Source: Nitzschia sp. pyKryTriq1 (lineage: Eukaryota; Bacillariophyta; Bacillariophyceae; Bacillariales; Bacillariaceae). From it: a DNA stretch of 64,000 nt. The notes under the pieces are model-generated. The model made no database searches, was not told where the DNA came from, and worked only from the letters and a program-made list of their open reading frames with translations. The stretch spans positions 62,001 to 126,000 of the forward strand of contig OY101129.1 in NCBI GenBank assembly GCA_956465555.1, read 5' to 3'. The position numbers and the translations under genes are program-made. Below, in pieces: positions 52,004 to 62,523 of this stretch (its first letter is position 1; each line of letters begins with the position of its first letter).

Positions 52004-53674
52004 TCATTCATCGGTCCAACGCCGATATCTTGTGGTTGTGGTTTTGGGTGGTAGAGATAGCACCAGCTGGTTTTGTTCGGTGGTTGTTCTTGGCATTATT
52101 CTCATTTTTTCATATCCAAACTCTTCAAAATCGTTTCGATACACATCTTCAATCAAGTCGAGTGTCGCTCTTGTAAAATTGGCGACGGTCAAGCGATCTT
52201 CTTTGTGATTTTGATTTTGATTTGGATTGTTGGTGCTTGTTGAGTTTGAGTTTGATTTTGAGTTTGCTGCTGTTGTTGTTATTCTTTCATTGATTCGCCG
52301 CTTTGGCAATAGAACATGATCCAATCCATAACGTTCCATCAATTCTGGAAATTCGGTATCTAAATCTTCCATGTGCAAGACCCATTGTACCATCCGTACC
52401 GGTGGATTTTGTCTCGTGTCATAGACGTATTCGTATTGGGGAATTTCATGATTGCAATGATCAAAATATCCTTGACAAAAAGATGCATGATTGTTGCCGC
52501 TGCTACTAGTGGTAGGGCAGGTTGGTGGTGTTCCTTTCCTATTATTCAGACGTTGTTGCAACCATTGATTCATGTACACTGGATTGTCAATGTACTCCTT
52601 TTGACATTTGGTATCGTCGCCGATGCGAGAGCAATAATAATAGAATTCCGACAGTACTCGCTCGTATGGATTCCGAACCACGACAAAGACATCCTTGCCA
52701 AAGTAGGGATCGCAGGATGATTGCAAGTATTGGATCGGCAAGTGTTTGGAACAACTATTCCACAGTTTTTTGTTTGTGTTTGTGTAATTTTGACACGGTC
52801 TCGTCGTGCGTGACAGGTGACTGCAGGTGAACGTAGTACTCCTGCCGGCAAACAAACAATCCCCCCATGTCAAACCATGTGGAATGGAGGCTGCCACGAC
52901 GGAACTTCCTCCCGTCTTTGGGCTGGTATGCAATGCATATAGAATGCAATGTAATGTAATGCAATGTGTAGTACAGTACAGTTCAGTGTAGAACAGTACG
53001 ATGTAGGTAGTAAGTGGATATGGAGAGGTCGTGAGCAATAGTATGGTGAGTAAAGATAATAGTGTATACCGAGAAACGTGGCCACCACGACGAAGAAAGC
53101 AAGGAAGCAAGCAATATATAGTAGCATACAGTACGAAGTAATACGTACATGTGTAGAAACGTAAGCTCCTCTCTTTTGACAAAAACCGCTGTGTTGGTCT
53201 TCGTCTTCGTCTTCGGCATGACACTACTAGTAGTAGCAGCAGTAGTAGTGCCAGTTCTAGTAGTACTACTAGTAGTAGTGGTCGAGCTACTACTAGTAGT
53301 ACTAGTAGTAGTTTGCATCGGTACAGTGTGCCCCACAATAAGTCCTGAAGATAAGGGATCGTCGGAATACTCGACTGTGTGATAATAGGATATGATGAAG
53401 AACAACAACAACAACATAATACATCAGCACAGCACAGCACAGCACAGCAATGATAGTATAATAGTATATGTCAGTTTGCGTTTTTTTGTGATAGAATAAG
53501 CAGGCGGGCAATACAGCAATGCGGCAATGCGGCAATGCGGCAATATGCATACGAATACGAATACGAATACGAATACGGATACTCTAGTAATAGTACTCAC
53601 AAGATGATGATGATGATTCTTCGAGAGAGGCCATCCAGCCAAGAGCAAGCAAGTGCTGTGAATACTGCAGAATC
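52004..53674 (-). pseudogene. Truncated middle copy: sulfotransferase part
   Basis: Equivalent exons are 53374-53149 and 52922-52004, plus the 3' part of exon 1 (53601 to about 53674). Intron and exon borders match the complete copy with a 2,784-bp offset, and the sulfotransferase coding is intact by eye (FLH then IPKTGGSS across the junction, RNPYERVLSEFYYYC). It has lost the 5' half of exon 1: homology stops at about 53674, and the frame upstream meets a stop without an ATG. It has also lost the whole second domain: coding runs into unrelated sequence after LVLSLPP and stops 11 residues later (TTTTRYRRWTDE). Near-identity to the complete copy implies a recent event. It could still be transcribed from a chance promoter, but no secretory anchor remains. 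Confidence 0.72.
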
Positions 53675-53809
53675 CGGTACGGCGGCTAGATAGACCACAG
53701 TAAAAAGATATAGATATTGCTATTGCTATTTGAAAGTCGTCGTGGTCTTGATCCTCGCTGCCTTCCTTTTCTTCAAATGCGAAAGGATGTTCTCGAGCCG
53801 GGTGGATGA

Positions 53810-56553
53810 TCAACCACTAGCAGTAGTTTTGAAATTCGTCGCGGTCTTCGCCATTGTCGTTGCATTCTTCTTCGTCTTCTTCTTCGACCACTTGTTCTTT
53901 CCAGTACTAGTCGTGTGGGTGTAGTATTTGTGTCCTCCAAATCCTCGCGCCGACAAATCGTTTTGGAAGTAGTAGTTCAACTTTTCGGGGAATGGTTGGG
54001 GTACGCTTCCATATTTCCATACAAAGTAGGCCCACAAGGGTTGATCTCTCCAACTGGTGCGTTCTTGCGAATACACCGACCAAAAATCTAGCGTCAATTG
54101 TTGAAACTGAACATTCCTTGGATTGTAAGCGAGAACGGTATTCACATAGACTGGCATTTCTGACAACCATTTCGTGGCATTTTCGACAGTAACAGGAGCG
54201 TGTTGTTCGAGCCATCTTACCGTCGCTTGAACATGCTCAGGAGAATCCTTTCCGAGTTTTCGAATCGCATCCAGCTCTTCCAATGGTCCACCTTTGGTTC
54301 GCCCTGTATGTCGATACTGCATCCAGTCACAGCTTCGACTACCTGTATTATTTCCATCATGTTCATGTTCATCATCATAATCATGTTCATTATCATCATC
54401 ATTATGCAAACGATCGGCCAATCTTTGGTAGACTTCGACAGGAGCGACGGTTTGATAGGTGGCATCCATATAAAATACGGCTCGACAATATTGTTGAATT
54501 TCAGGTACTTGCCAGCCTAAGAATTTGGCGTATCGGGATTTTGTGACTGTATGTCGATAAAGATTGGTCGTCGGTTGCTTATCGCTGCTGCTGCTGTTGG
54601 TGGTGCTGTTGGTGTTGGTACTGCTGCGGCTGGTGGTAATGACGATCCATCCTATGGGTGCTGGTAGTGCCTTGAGATTTGTAAAGAGAAAATGATAGAC
54701 ACCAGGTGTATTGGCCAAGGTGGCATTGGGTGTTCGATCAGCATTCTTAATGGAATCCGCATAATTGGATGTCACGAAACAAATAGACGTTGGTGTGGCT
54801 GTTGTGCCTGTGGTTGTGGTTGTGGTTGTGGGTGGTAGAGATAGCACCAGCTGGTTTTGTTCGGTGGTTGTTCTTGGCATTATTCTCATTTTTTCATATC
54901 CAAACTCTTCAAAATCGTTTCGATACACATCTTCAATCAAGTCGAGTGTCGCTCTTGTAAAATTGGCGACGGTCAAGCGATCTTCTTTGTGATTTTGATT
55001 TTGATTTGGATTGTTGGTGCTTGTTGAGTTTGAGTTTGATTTTGAGTTTGCTGCTGTTGTTGTTATTCTTTCATTGATTCGCCGCTTTGGCAATAGAACA
55101 TGATCCAATCCATAACGTTCCATCAATTCTGGAAATTCGGTATCTAAATCTTCCATGTGCAAGACCCATTGTACCATCCGTACCGGTGGATTTTGTCTCG
55201 TGTCATAGACGTATTCGTATTGGGGAATTTCATGATTGCAATGATCAAAATATCCTTGACAAAAAGATGCATGATTGTTGCCGCTGCTACTAGTGGTAGG
55301 GCAGGTTGGTGGTGTTCCTTTCCTATTATTCAGACGTTGTTGCAACCATTGATTCATGTACACTGGATTGTCAATGTACTCCTTTTGACATTTGGTATCG
55401 TCGCCGATGCGAGAGCAATAATAATAGAATTCCGACAGTACTCGCTCGTATGGATTCCGAACCACGACAAAGACATCCTTGCCAAAGTAGGGATCGCAGG
55501 ATGATTGCAAGTATTGGATCGGCAAGTGTTTGGAACAACTATTCCACAGTTTTTTGTTTGTGTTTGTGTAATTTTGACACGGTCTCGTCGTGCGTGACAG
55601 GTGACTGCAGGTGAACGTAGTACTCCTGCCGGCAAACAAACAATCCCCCCATGTCAAACCATGTGGAATGGAGGCTGCCACGACGGAACTTCCTCCCGTC
55701 TTTGGGCTGGTATGCAATGCATATAGAATGCAATGTAATGTAATGCAATGTGTAGTACAGTACAGTTCAGTGTAGAACAGTACGATGTAGGTAGTAAGTG
55801 GATATGGAGAGGTCGTGAGCAATAGTATGGTGAGTAAAGATAATAGTGTATACCGAGAAACGTGGCCACCACGACGAAGAAAGCAAGGAAGCAAGCAATA
55901 TATAGTAGCATACAGTACGAAGTAATACGTACATGTGTAGAAACGTAAGCTCCTCTCTTTTGACAAAAACCGCTGTGTTGGTCTTCGTCTTCGTCTTCGG
56001 CATGACACTACTAGTAGTAGCAGCAGTAGTAGTGCCAGTTCTAGTAGTACTACTAGTAGTAGTGGTCGAGCTACTACTAGTAGTACTAGTAGTAGTTTGC
56101 ATCGGTACAGTGTGCCCCACAATAAGTCCTGAAGATAAGGGATCGTCGGAATACTCGACTGTGTGATAATAGGATATGATGAAGAACAACAACAACAACA
56201 TAATACATCAGCACAGCACAGCACAGCACAGCAATGATAGTATAATAGTATATGTCAGTTTGCGTTTTTTTGTGATAGAATAAGCAGGCGGGCAATACAG
56301 CAATGCGGCAATGCGGCAATTCGGCAATATGCATACGAATACGAATACGAATACGAATACGGATACTCTAGTAATAGTACTCACAAGATGATGATGATGA
56401 TTCTTCGAGAGAGGTCATCCAGCCAAAAGCAAGCAAGAGCTGTGAATACTGCAGAATCAAACAGAACAAGGATGCCCCGGCCAGAAAGGCACACGGTTTA
56501 TTTCGTGATGCTGTCTTGATGATCCAGCGAATCATCGTCATCATCATCATCAT
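53810..56553 (-). CDS. Sulfotransferase fused to TOD1/DUF616-like domain, three exons
   Basis: Exons 56553-56385, 56158-55933 and 55706-53810, with two 226-nt GT..AG introns, encode 763 residues in frame. Exon 1 gives a type II signal anchor (CAFLAGASLFCLILQYS). Exon 2 gives a Thr/Ser stem ending KREELTFLH. Exon 3 opens with the base completing Ile, so the join restores FLHIPKTGGSS, the PAPS 5'-phosphosulfate loop at about 129-139. VFVVVRNPYERVLSEFYYYC is the 3'-phosphate motif (Sulfotransfer_2). From about residue 445 the second domain begins (TSICFVTSNYADSI ... CRAVFYMDATYQ ... RTSWRDQPLWAYFVWKYG), TOD1/MUCI70-like. Inferred as a bifunctional Golgi enzyme that extends and sulfates a glycan. 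Reading straight through the introns instead gives an implausible Leu/Cys-rich leader. The tail seen in the left copy is cut off by a TGA where that copy has GGA. Confidence 0.82.
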
Positions 56554-56646
56554 AAAAATCTAATATACTGCTGGATATGATCGCGCTGATGATAATGGCG
56601 ATGGTGATGATGGTGGTGATGGTGATGATGGTAGTGTTGTTGTTGT

Positions 56647-56683
<37 letters not shown>

Positions 56684-57300
56684 AAAATCGCGATGAAAAT
56701 GGCAGTAGTAGAGCCTTCTTGTCCGAAAGATTTGTGTGCCATTGTCACTGCTCCTTTTCGTTGATCTTCTGTTTTGGTCATTTCCAACGGATGGCAGAAA
56801 TGACTATTTTGGGACCAGATGACTCGTTCGAGTCCTCACCACTTCCAATCTCTTCAACGACCGGCGGCGGGCAGGACTGAAGAATCATCCATATTATCCC
56901 CATCCCCGCGCCATTTTAGTCTTTTATGTTTATCGTCTGGCATCCTTACGTCAATCATCATCAGGACGGAACTGTACTTTCCTTTATTCCAGAGATGAAT
57001 ATCAGTATCACATATATTCGGCCAGACGGTTTATGGTACTTTCTCAGTCGTGCATATACCAACGGTTGGAACCGGATGCCGATCAAGCATGTGGCAGGCC
57101 ACATTATTTCAGTCCTACTTGAGCGGATTGAATTTGAAACCGACCGGAAGCAACGAAGAACATCATAGTAAACGAGAGGGAAAACAAAAAGAGACATATG
57201 CACATGCACATGCCATAAACCTACTACCTCTACTACTACTACTACTACTACTACCACTGCTTGAGTAGAGATACCACACAACTAAACTTGGGTGTGTGTG

Positions 57301-57334
<34 letters not shown>

Positions 57335-57456
57335 ATTTCTTCCACCGCAGCCACCGCACCGCACCGCACCTCTTCTTCTTGTTGGTGTTGTTGTTGGTGT
57401 TCTAAAACTCACTCGTCCTTCCAACAATATACTCGTAAGGATCGCATAATATTAAT
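56554..57456. other. Intergenic stretch
   Basis: Contains (GAT)n at about 56647-56682 and (TGAT)n at about 57301-57332. An 80-codon plus frame at 56926-57168 has ordinary composition (WHPYVNHHQDGTVLSF) but no family match and no support. Nothing else seen. Confidence 0.5.
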
Positions 57457-60020
57457 ATGATGAGGGTGAGGTCGTTGTTCGTCTCGCCCTGCTGGCGCTG
57501 GCGCTCGCTGTGGCTGCTCTTACAACTACTAGTAGTAGTAGTACTATTCGTCTCCTCCTCCTCCTCGGAGGTAGCAGCTCAGCAGCATCAACAACATCAA
57601 CACCGGCAGCATCATACTGTGAATGATTATGTCACGACCGATTCTCGCTGTTATGAAGCATCAGCAGCAGCAGCATCATCTTCTGCTGCTGCTGCTGCTG
57701 CTGCTGCCGATGAACGTATCGTGGTACGATTCGCGACCGGGAGTATGCCAACCATGCGAAATTGGGTGGGATTGGTGAGAATCATCAAGAACAAGAACAA
57801 GAACAAGAATCATCATCGTACTACTACTACTAGCACTACTAGCACTACTACATCTACAAGCAGCACAAGGAATAAAGACGTTGTGGTTAATGAGGATTCG
57901 GATGATGATGATGATCATGATGATACGGATGAGGATGATCATGAGAAGGATGGTAATACTATTGTGATTCTCTCGCAGTGGGCCTGTGGCAATCACGATG
58001 AAGAATGTCACGAGGAGGAACGAGGACGAGTCGTCTTTACCAATTTGACGGCCGCGGTAGTCACAGCACCAACAAAACCGGGCAATGATAATACTGATAC
58101 TGATACTGATGATACTCATACTGATACTGATACTGATGACATTGATGATTATCAGTATCGAGTGCGGCTGATCAGTTACGGATATCATGGCCGGACGATG
58201 CAGCTGGAATCCAATCCCTTTTCCATTCGTTCCAAAACAAGTTGTAGTAGAAGTAGTAGTAGTACTACTACTACTGCCACCAAAGACCGGCTACTATCAC
58301 TACAATACTATCAGGGAGAGGAGGAGGAGGAGAATGACGAGGAGGAGGAGGATTCCTCCATCCAGATTCTTTCCAACAATGACGAGAAGAATAATCCTCA
58401 GGCTCCTCACGTTTTGGAAGTGGCGTTTCATAGAAAGAATCCTCATCCCAACGATGTGATTGCCATTTATCCAGCAGCAGCAACGGGAGCAGCAACAGCT
58501 GCAACATTTCCTCTTGACGAGGAGGAGGAGGAGGAGGATGAAGAAGAAGAGAGATTATTGTTTACCACAGCTCCTCTTTTATGGAGGTGGACACAGTGTG
58601 CGGATAATATGCATGATGATGATGACGATAGTGACGATGGTGAAAACTTCTGTGGTGATGCTAGCAGCAGCAGCAGCAGCAGCAGCAATCCTCATCATCG
58701 TCCTTCTCTTTCGTCGAGAAGGATCCCTCATGGCACCATGACATTTGTTCTCTCATCATCATCAGCAGCAGCAGCAGCATCATCATCATTACCTCCAGGA
58801 CACTATCGAGCCGTATTGGGTCCTGCAACGCCTACGACTACTACTACTACCGCCACTACCAACTTGATCGACAACAACAGCAAGAATACCACCACCACTA
58901 CCAGCATTCGTTTCTTGGAAGGCTATGTCACCACACCTCCCTTTTTCGTGGCGGGTACTGCTACTACTACTACTACTACGCGCAGGACCATGCGTGCTGC
59001 TTCCACTCCTTCTTCTTTGTCCTCGTCCTTGTCTTGTGATGGCGATGACGACGACGAACCCATCATTTCGGTCCACACGGATCAATCCTGTTATTTGTCG
59101 GGAGAGGATATTCCCGTCACGTTTTCTGCTTCTATTAATCAACGGAACAAAAAGGTTGGCTGTCCTTCTACTACTACTACTACTACTACTACGAGTACTG
59201 GTGGTACGCCGTGGAATTGGAACAACAACCACAACCAAAACAACAACAATATGGTCGCCATTTACAGAGCCTCGACAGACTTTAGCTTTTATCAAGCCAC
59301 CTCACTGCGACCTCCTCGACCTCGTTTGTGGTTGTATACTTGTGGATCTCAGGATTGTCGTCGTGGTCAAGGTGATGGTGGTGGTGATTATGATGATGAT
59401 GATGATGATGAAAACAAGAATCATGACAAAGAAGACGATGATAATGACCCATCCTCCTATTCATACGATGACAATGATGATGATGACAATAGCAGTATCG
59501 AGAATGACAATGATGATGATATTGATGATGATGATGATGAAGAAGAAGAAGAAGAGTGGCCACTGCAGCCAGGAACCTACAAGACGGTTCTGATTATCCG
59601 CAGAAAACAAGCGTACCATCCTTCTTCTTCTTCAACTTCCTCTATGTCGAGGAATACTGGCAGTCGTGGTGGTGGTGGTGGTGGTGGTAGGAGTGGTGGT
59701 AGGAGTGGTGGTAGGAGTGATGGTGTCGAATATTATTTCGATTCGTATCACTATTATGAAAGTGATCCTTTTGAAATTGTCAATGATGGAGGCGGTGAGG
59801 CCAAAAGTGACTGTCGCGATGTTAGTATGACTCCTCATAATGATCAGAACAAAGGCAACAACAACAGCAACAACAACAACAATGATGATGATGATGATGA
59901 TGATCATGAGGATCCGAATATGAATATTCCTCCGTTACCCCGGCACAGACGACGACTCTTGCGACAGGGAAGAACGACAAGAACAGAGGAGGAGGACAAG
60001 GAGACGTATAGTAGTAGAAG

Positions 60021-60051
<31 letters not shown>

Positions 60052-60141
60052 AAAGCAAGAATGACGACAACATCCGTCGCTGTTCGGTTCGGGGAAGAGA
60101 GCACGCGTAAAAAGGCCGTTCCTGCTGCTGACGCAAGATGA
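57457..60141 (+). CDS. Secreted, acidic SKICH-like three-domain protein
   Basis: 894 residues. Signal peptide 1-40 (LWLLLQLLVVVVLFVSS). Three SKICH-like domains are recognisable through long Asp, Thr, Ser and Asn inserts. Domain 1, about 65-265: RCYEAS, NWVGLVRI, SQWACGN, YRVRLISYGY, NPFSIRS. Domain 2, about 315-510: EVAFHRKNPHPNDVIAIYP, LWRWTQC, PPGHYRAVLG. Domain 3, about 535-775: SCYLSGEDIPVTFSAS, MVAIYRASTDFSF, LWLYTCGSQDCRRG, LQPGTYKTVLIIRR, YESDPFEIVN. It shares the 'CGSQ-x-CR' and 'P-G-x-Y' strands with the protein at 14271-16130, but no N-terminal Cys-rich module was found. Asp runs between strands could bind Ca2+ or silica-associated cations (inference). A basic C-terminal tail ends the protein. 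Confidence 0.8.
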
Positions 60142-60375
60142 ACCTACTACTACTTCTCGTTGTTGTTCTATCATTATTTGTTTCCTCTATTCTTATTGTA
60201 ATGTGAGTCTTCGGGGTCACCCCGCTCTATCATAGTTCTACTACTAGTAGTAGTAACTAGCGAATCATCTCTTTTGTTCCTTGTACTATCCATCACGCAT
60301 GATGATGATGATGATATGATCATGATGAGTCTTCGTCGTGGTCTTCGTCGTCGTCTTGTTCCGCCATCCTCATTT

Positions 60376-61923
60376 CTACTGGAGCGGCAGCAACAACAGC
60401 AAGAAACCCAACATGAAATCATCATGTACCATGATGGTCGCTCCTCCGTGATCAGCCAACTGCTGCTGCTGCTGCTGCTGTACCATTGGCAGAAGGTCGT
60501 CCATGGGAGGAGGAGAATGTTGCTGATCTCCTAGTACTAGCATCATGGTCGACTTCCAATCGTCGGCGGAAGTAGTACTAATGATAGTGTCACCCGTGTT
60601 GTGCAGCTGAGACGACCACTGGGTGGCGTGCTCCTGGAACATGATCCATTCATGTCCTCTTGCTCCTTCGGTGGTGCTACTATCCTCCGCCGGATAGTAG
60701 TTGATTGACGAGAAGGATGAGAATGATACATCATGTTGTGGTTGCTGAACTTGTTCTGCTCCTGCTCCTGCTGCTGGTGCCTGTTCAAGGCCGACGGATA
60801 CTCCTGCTGATGACGTTCCACCAGCGTCAGCTCCAGCAGCAGTCTCCTCTGGTGCTAGTACTGCTGGTGGACTTGAGGGGGTTTTGCTCAGCGCATCATT
60901 GATCGCTAGGTTTTCAGATGATGGGGAGGCGGATGGTGAAGAGAGGGCGTCTGCTTCTGTTGTATCTGCTGCTGGTGGTGCTTCTGTGTTGTGATCTTCT
61001 ACTTGTTTGGTTGCAAGAATTCCAGTTGTCGTGCTGGTGGTGGATCCTGCTGATTGTTCCTCGATCATCATTGTTTCGGATGGAAAGCCAGCACCAGCAC
61101 CAACATCTGAACTTGCCACCGTTTCAGTGCTAATGCTAGTGCTGCTGGTGGAATCCTCGGTGGACAACAAGTCACTGCTGCTGCTGCTACTGATCTTCTT
61201 CTCAGTGTTGGTACTACTACTACTAGTAGTAGACGACGCCGACGCCGACATGATCAAATCCTCGTCGTTCTCGATATCATGATGATCTTGTTGCTGTTGT
61301 TGTTGATCTTGCACGTGCAGCAATCCGGACGATTCATGATCAGCACCAGTCCTCTGGTGCTCTTCCAAGGAAGAAGGAAAGTGATCTCCATAACTAGCAT
61401 CTGGCTTGTCGGATGAGGACGACAACGCGCTAATAGTACTGGTGGTTTCTTCTTCTTGGTGTTGTTCAACAAGGATGCTGCTGGAAGGCGGCGACGAGTG
61501 GTGTTCACCACCACCACTATCATGGTTTTCGTCGGCAAGGAGCGTAGGCTCCTCGTGGTGGTGTTGTTGGTCATCTCCATGTTCCTCTCGTCCATTTGTG
61601 ATCTCGTGCTGGTCTTGTCCTTCGGATGATTCCACATCCTGGTGTTCACTCCTCACCACCATCTCGGCTTCATGATGATCGGCGTCACCGGCTGCTGCTG
61701 CTGCTGGTCGCGATGATGTTGGTGTTCTTCGCCCAAAAGTGGTGCATGTGTGGTCTCCATCCCATATCCCAAAAGGCCGATTGGATTTTCCAACCACAGC
61801 AAAGGCAGCTGTGGAGGAAACGGCCACCGCCACCAACAACACCACGAGGAACCGCGCAAGGAGGCGACGACGAGGACCACGACTGGTGGATCTCCTGCTG
61901 TTCTTCTTCTTGTCGACCGTCAT
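60376..61923 (-). CDS. Acidic low-complexity protein with signal peptide
   Basis: 515 residues. A basic start (RGPRRRLLARF) and hydrophobic core (LVVLLVAVAVSSTAAFAVV) form a signal peptide. The likely cleavage site, TAA before FAVV, resembles the A-FA junction used for diatom plastid import (ASAFAP type), and the next residues (GKSNRPFG) are basic, so either secretion or plastid import is possible. After HTCTTFGRR the rest is Glu/Asp/Ser/Thr/Gln/His-rich and disordered, and it ends in a Leu-rich stretch (FMLGFLLLLLPLQ) that could be a GPI signal or anchor. No domain recognised. Confidence 0.65.
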   Translation of the reverse strand: MTVDKKKNSRRSTSRGPRRRLLARFLVVLLVAVAVSSTAAFAVVGKSNRPFGIWDGDHTCTTFGRRTPTSSRPAAAAAGDADHHEAEMVVRSEHQDVESSEGQDQHEITNGREEHGDDQQHHHEEPTLLADENHDSGGGEHHSSPPSSSILVEQHQEEETTSTISALSSSSDKPDASYGDHFPSSLEEHQRTGADHESSGLLHVQDQQQQQQDHHDIENDEDLIMSASASSTTSSSSTNTEKKISSSSSSDLLSTEDSTSSTSISTETVASSDVGAGAGFPSETMMIEEQSAGSTTSTTTGILATKQVEDHNTEAPPAADTTEADALSSPSASPSSENLAINDALSKTPSSPPAVLAPEETAAGADAGGTSSAGVSVGLEQAPAAGAGAEQVQQPQHDVSFSSFSSINYYPAEDSSTTEGARGHEWIMFQEHATQWSSQLHNTGDTIISTTSADDWKSTMMLVLGDQQHSPPPMDDLLPMVQQQQQQQLADHGGATIMVHDDFMLGFLLLLLPLQ

Positions 61924-62523
61924 GGTAGATTTTATTTTGTATAAAGAGACCAGAATGCATGCATCGAATGCTTTTTATGGTTTGCATGGTTTCTTGCTTT
62001 CTCACAGAATACTACCAAAAATACAGAGAGGTACAGTACTGTATGTAGGATGTTCGATATGTTCCGTTTTGCGTCGTCTCCGACGAAATAATAATGAGAA
62101 AGGTTTTGGTCGTCCCTTTTGTCGCTTTTGATTGAGTGAGAGTATTCCTGCCCGGCCGGCGCGGGATGACGTCGACGTCCGATTCACTTCCGATTTGCAT
62201 TGGCGCGACTCGTGAATCGTGCGAATCATCATCGTTGTAACAATTCGATTCATTCGAGGTGGTCGAAACAAATGGAATGGTCGGTCGCGGTGGTCGGTTG
62301 TGCGTTTTCCTTTTCATTCTGTCGTGGGGGTGGTGGTGCTGGTACCAGCATGGTAGTATTATTTACCGTACCAGGTACTACTACTAGTAGTAGTACCGAC
62401 GAATCCACCCGGCAGACGCAGAGAAAATAGACAACATGCAATAGTATAGTCTTCATAAAGGCCCCAGGATCGGGACTAAAATAGAGTGTTGACATCATAA
62501 CATAATACTTACTCGCCATCCTA
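61924..62523. other. Intergenic stretch
   Basis: Spacer containing the likely promoter of the minus-strand acidic-protein gene and the 3' flank of the aminopeptidase gene. TACTACTAGTAGTAGTA at about 62379-62396. No supported gene. Confidence 0.45.

Larger units (their letters stand above)
49783..56700 (-). repeat. Three-copy tandem array of a sulfotransferase/glycosyltransferase-like gene
   Basis: Copies, right to left: about 53690-56700 (full), 52020-53674 (sulfotransferase part only) and 49783-51545 (signal-anchor exon plus second domain only). The first two match base for base over long stretches with a constant 2,784-bp offset. The left copy is similar but visibly more diverged. All share the upstream TACGAATACG microsatellite and the exon-1 region. 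Confidence 0.88.

Noticed and set aside
55711-56224. Leu/Cys-rich N-terminal extension (MLCCADVL...) of the fusion gene, also at 52923-53440
   Set aside because: It is intron 1, an out-of-frame exon 2 and intron 2 read straight through. The spliced model restores the signal anchor and the IPKTGG motif exactly.
56926-57168. 80-codon plus frame (MFIVWHPYVNHH...)
   Set aside because: Ordinary composition but too short, with no family match or context; noted only as a weak candidate.
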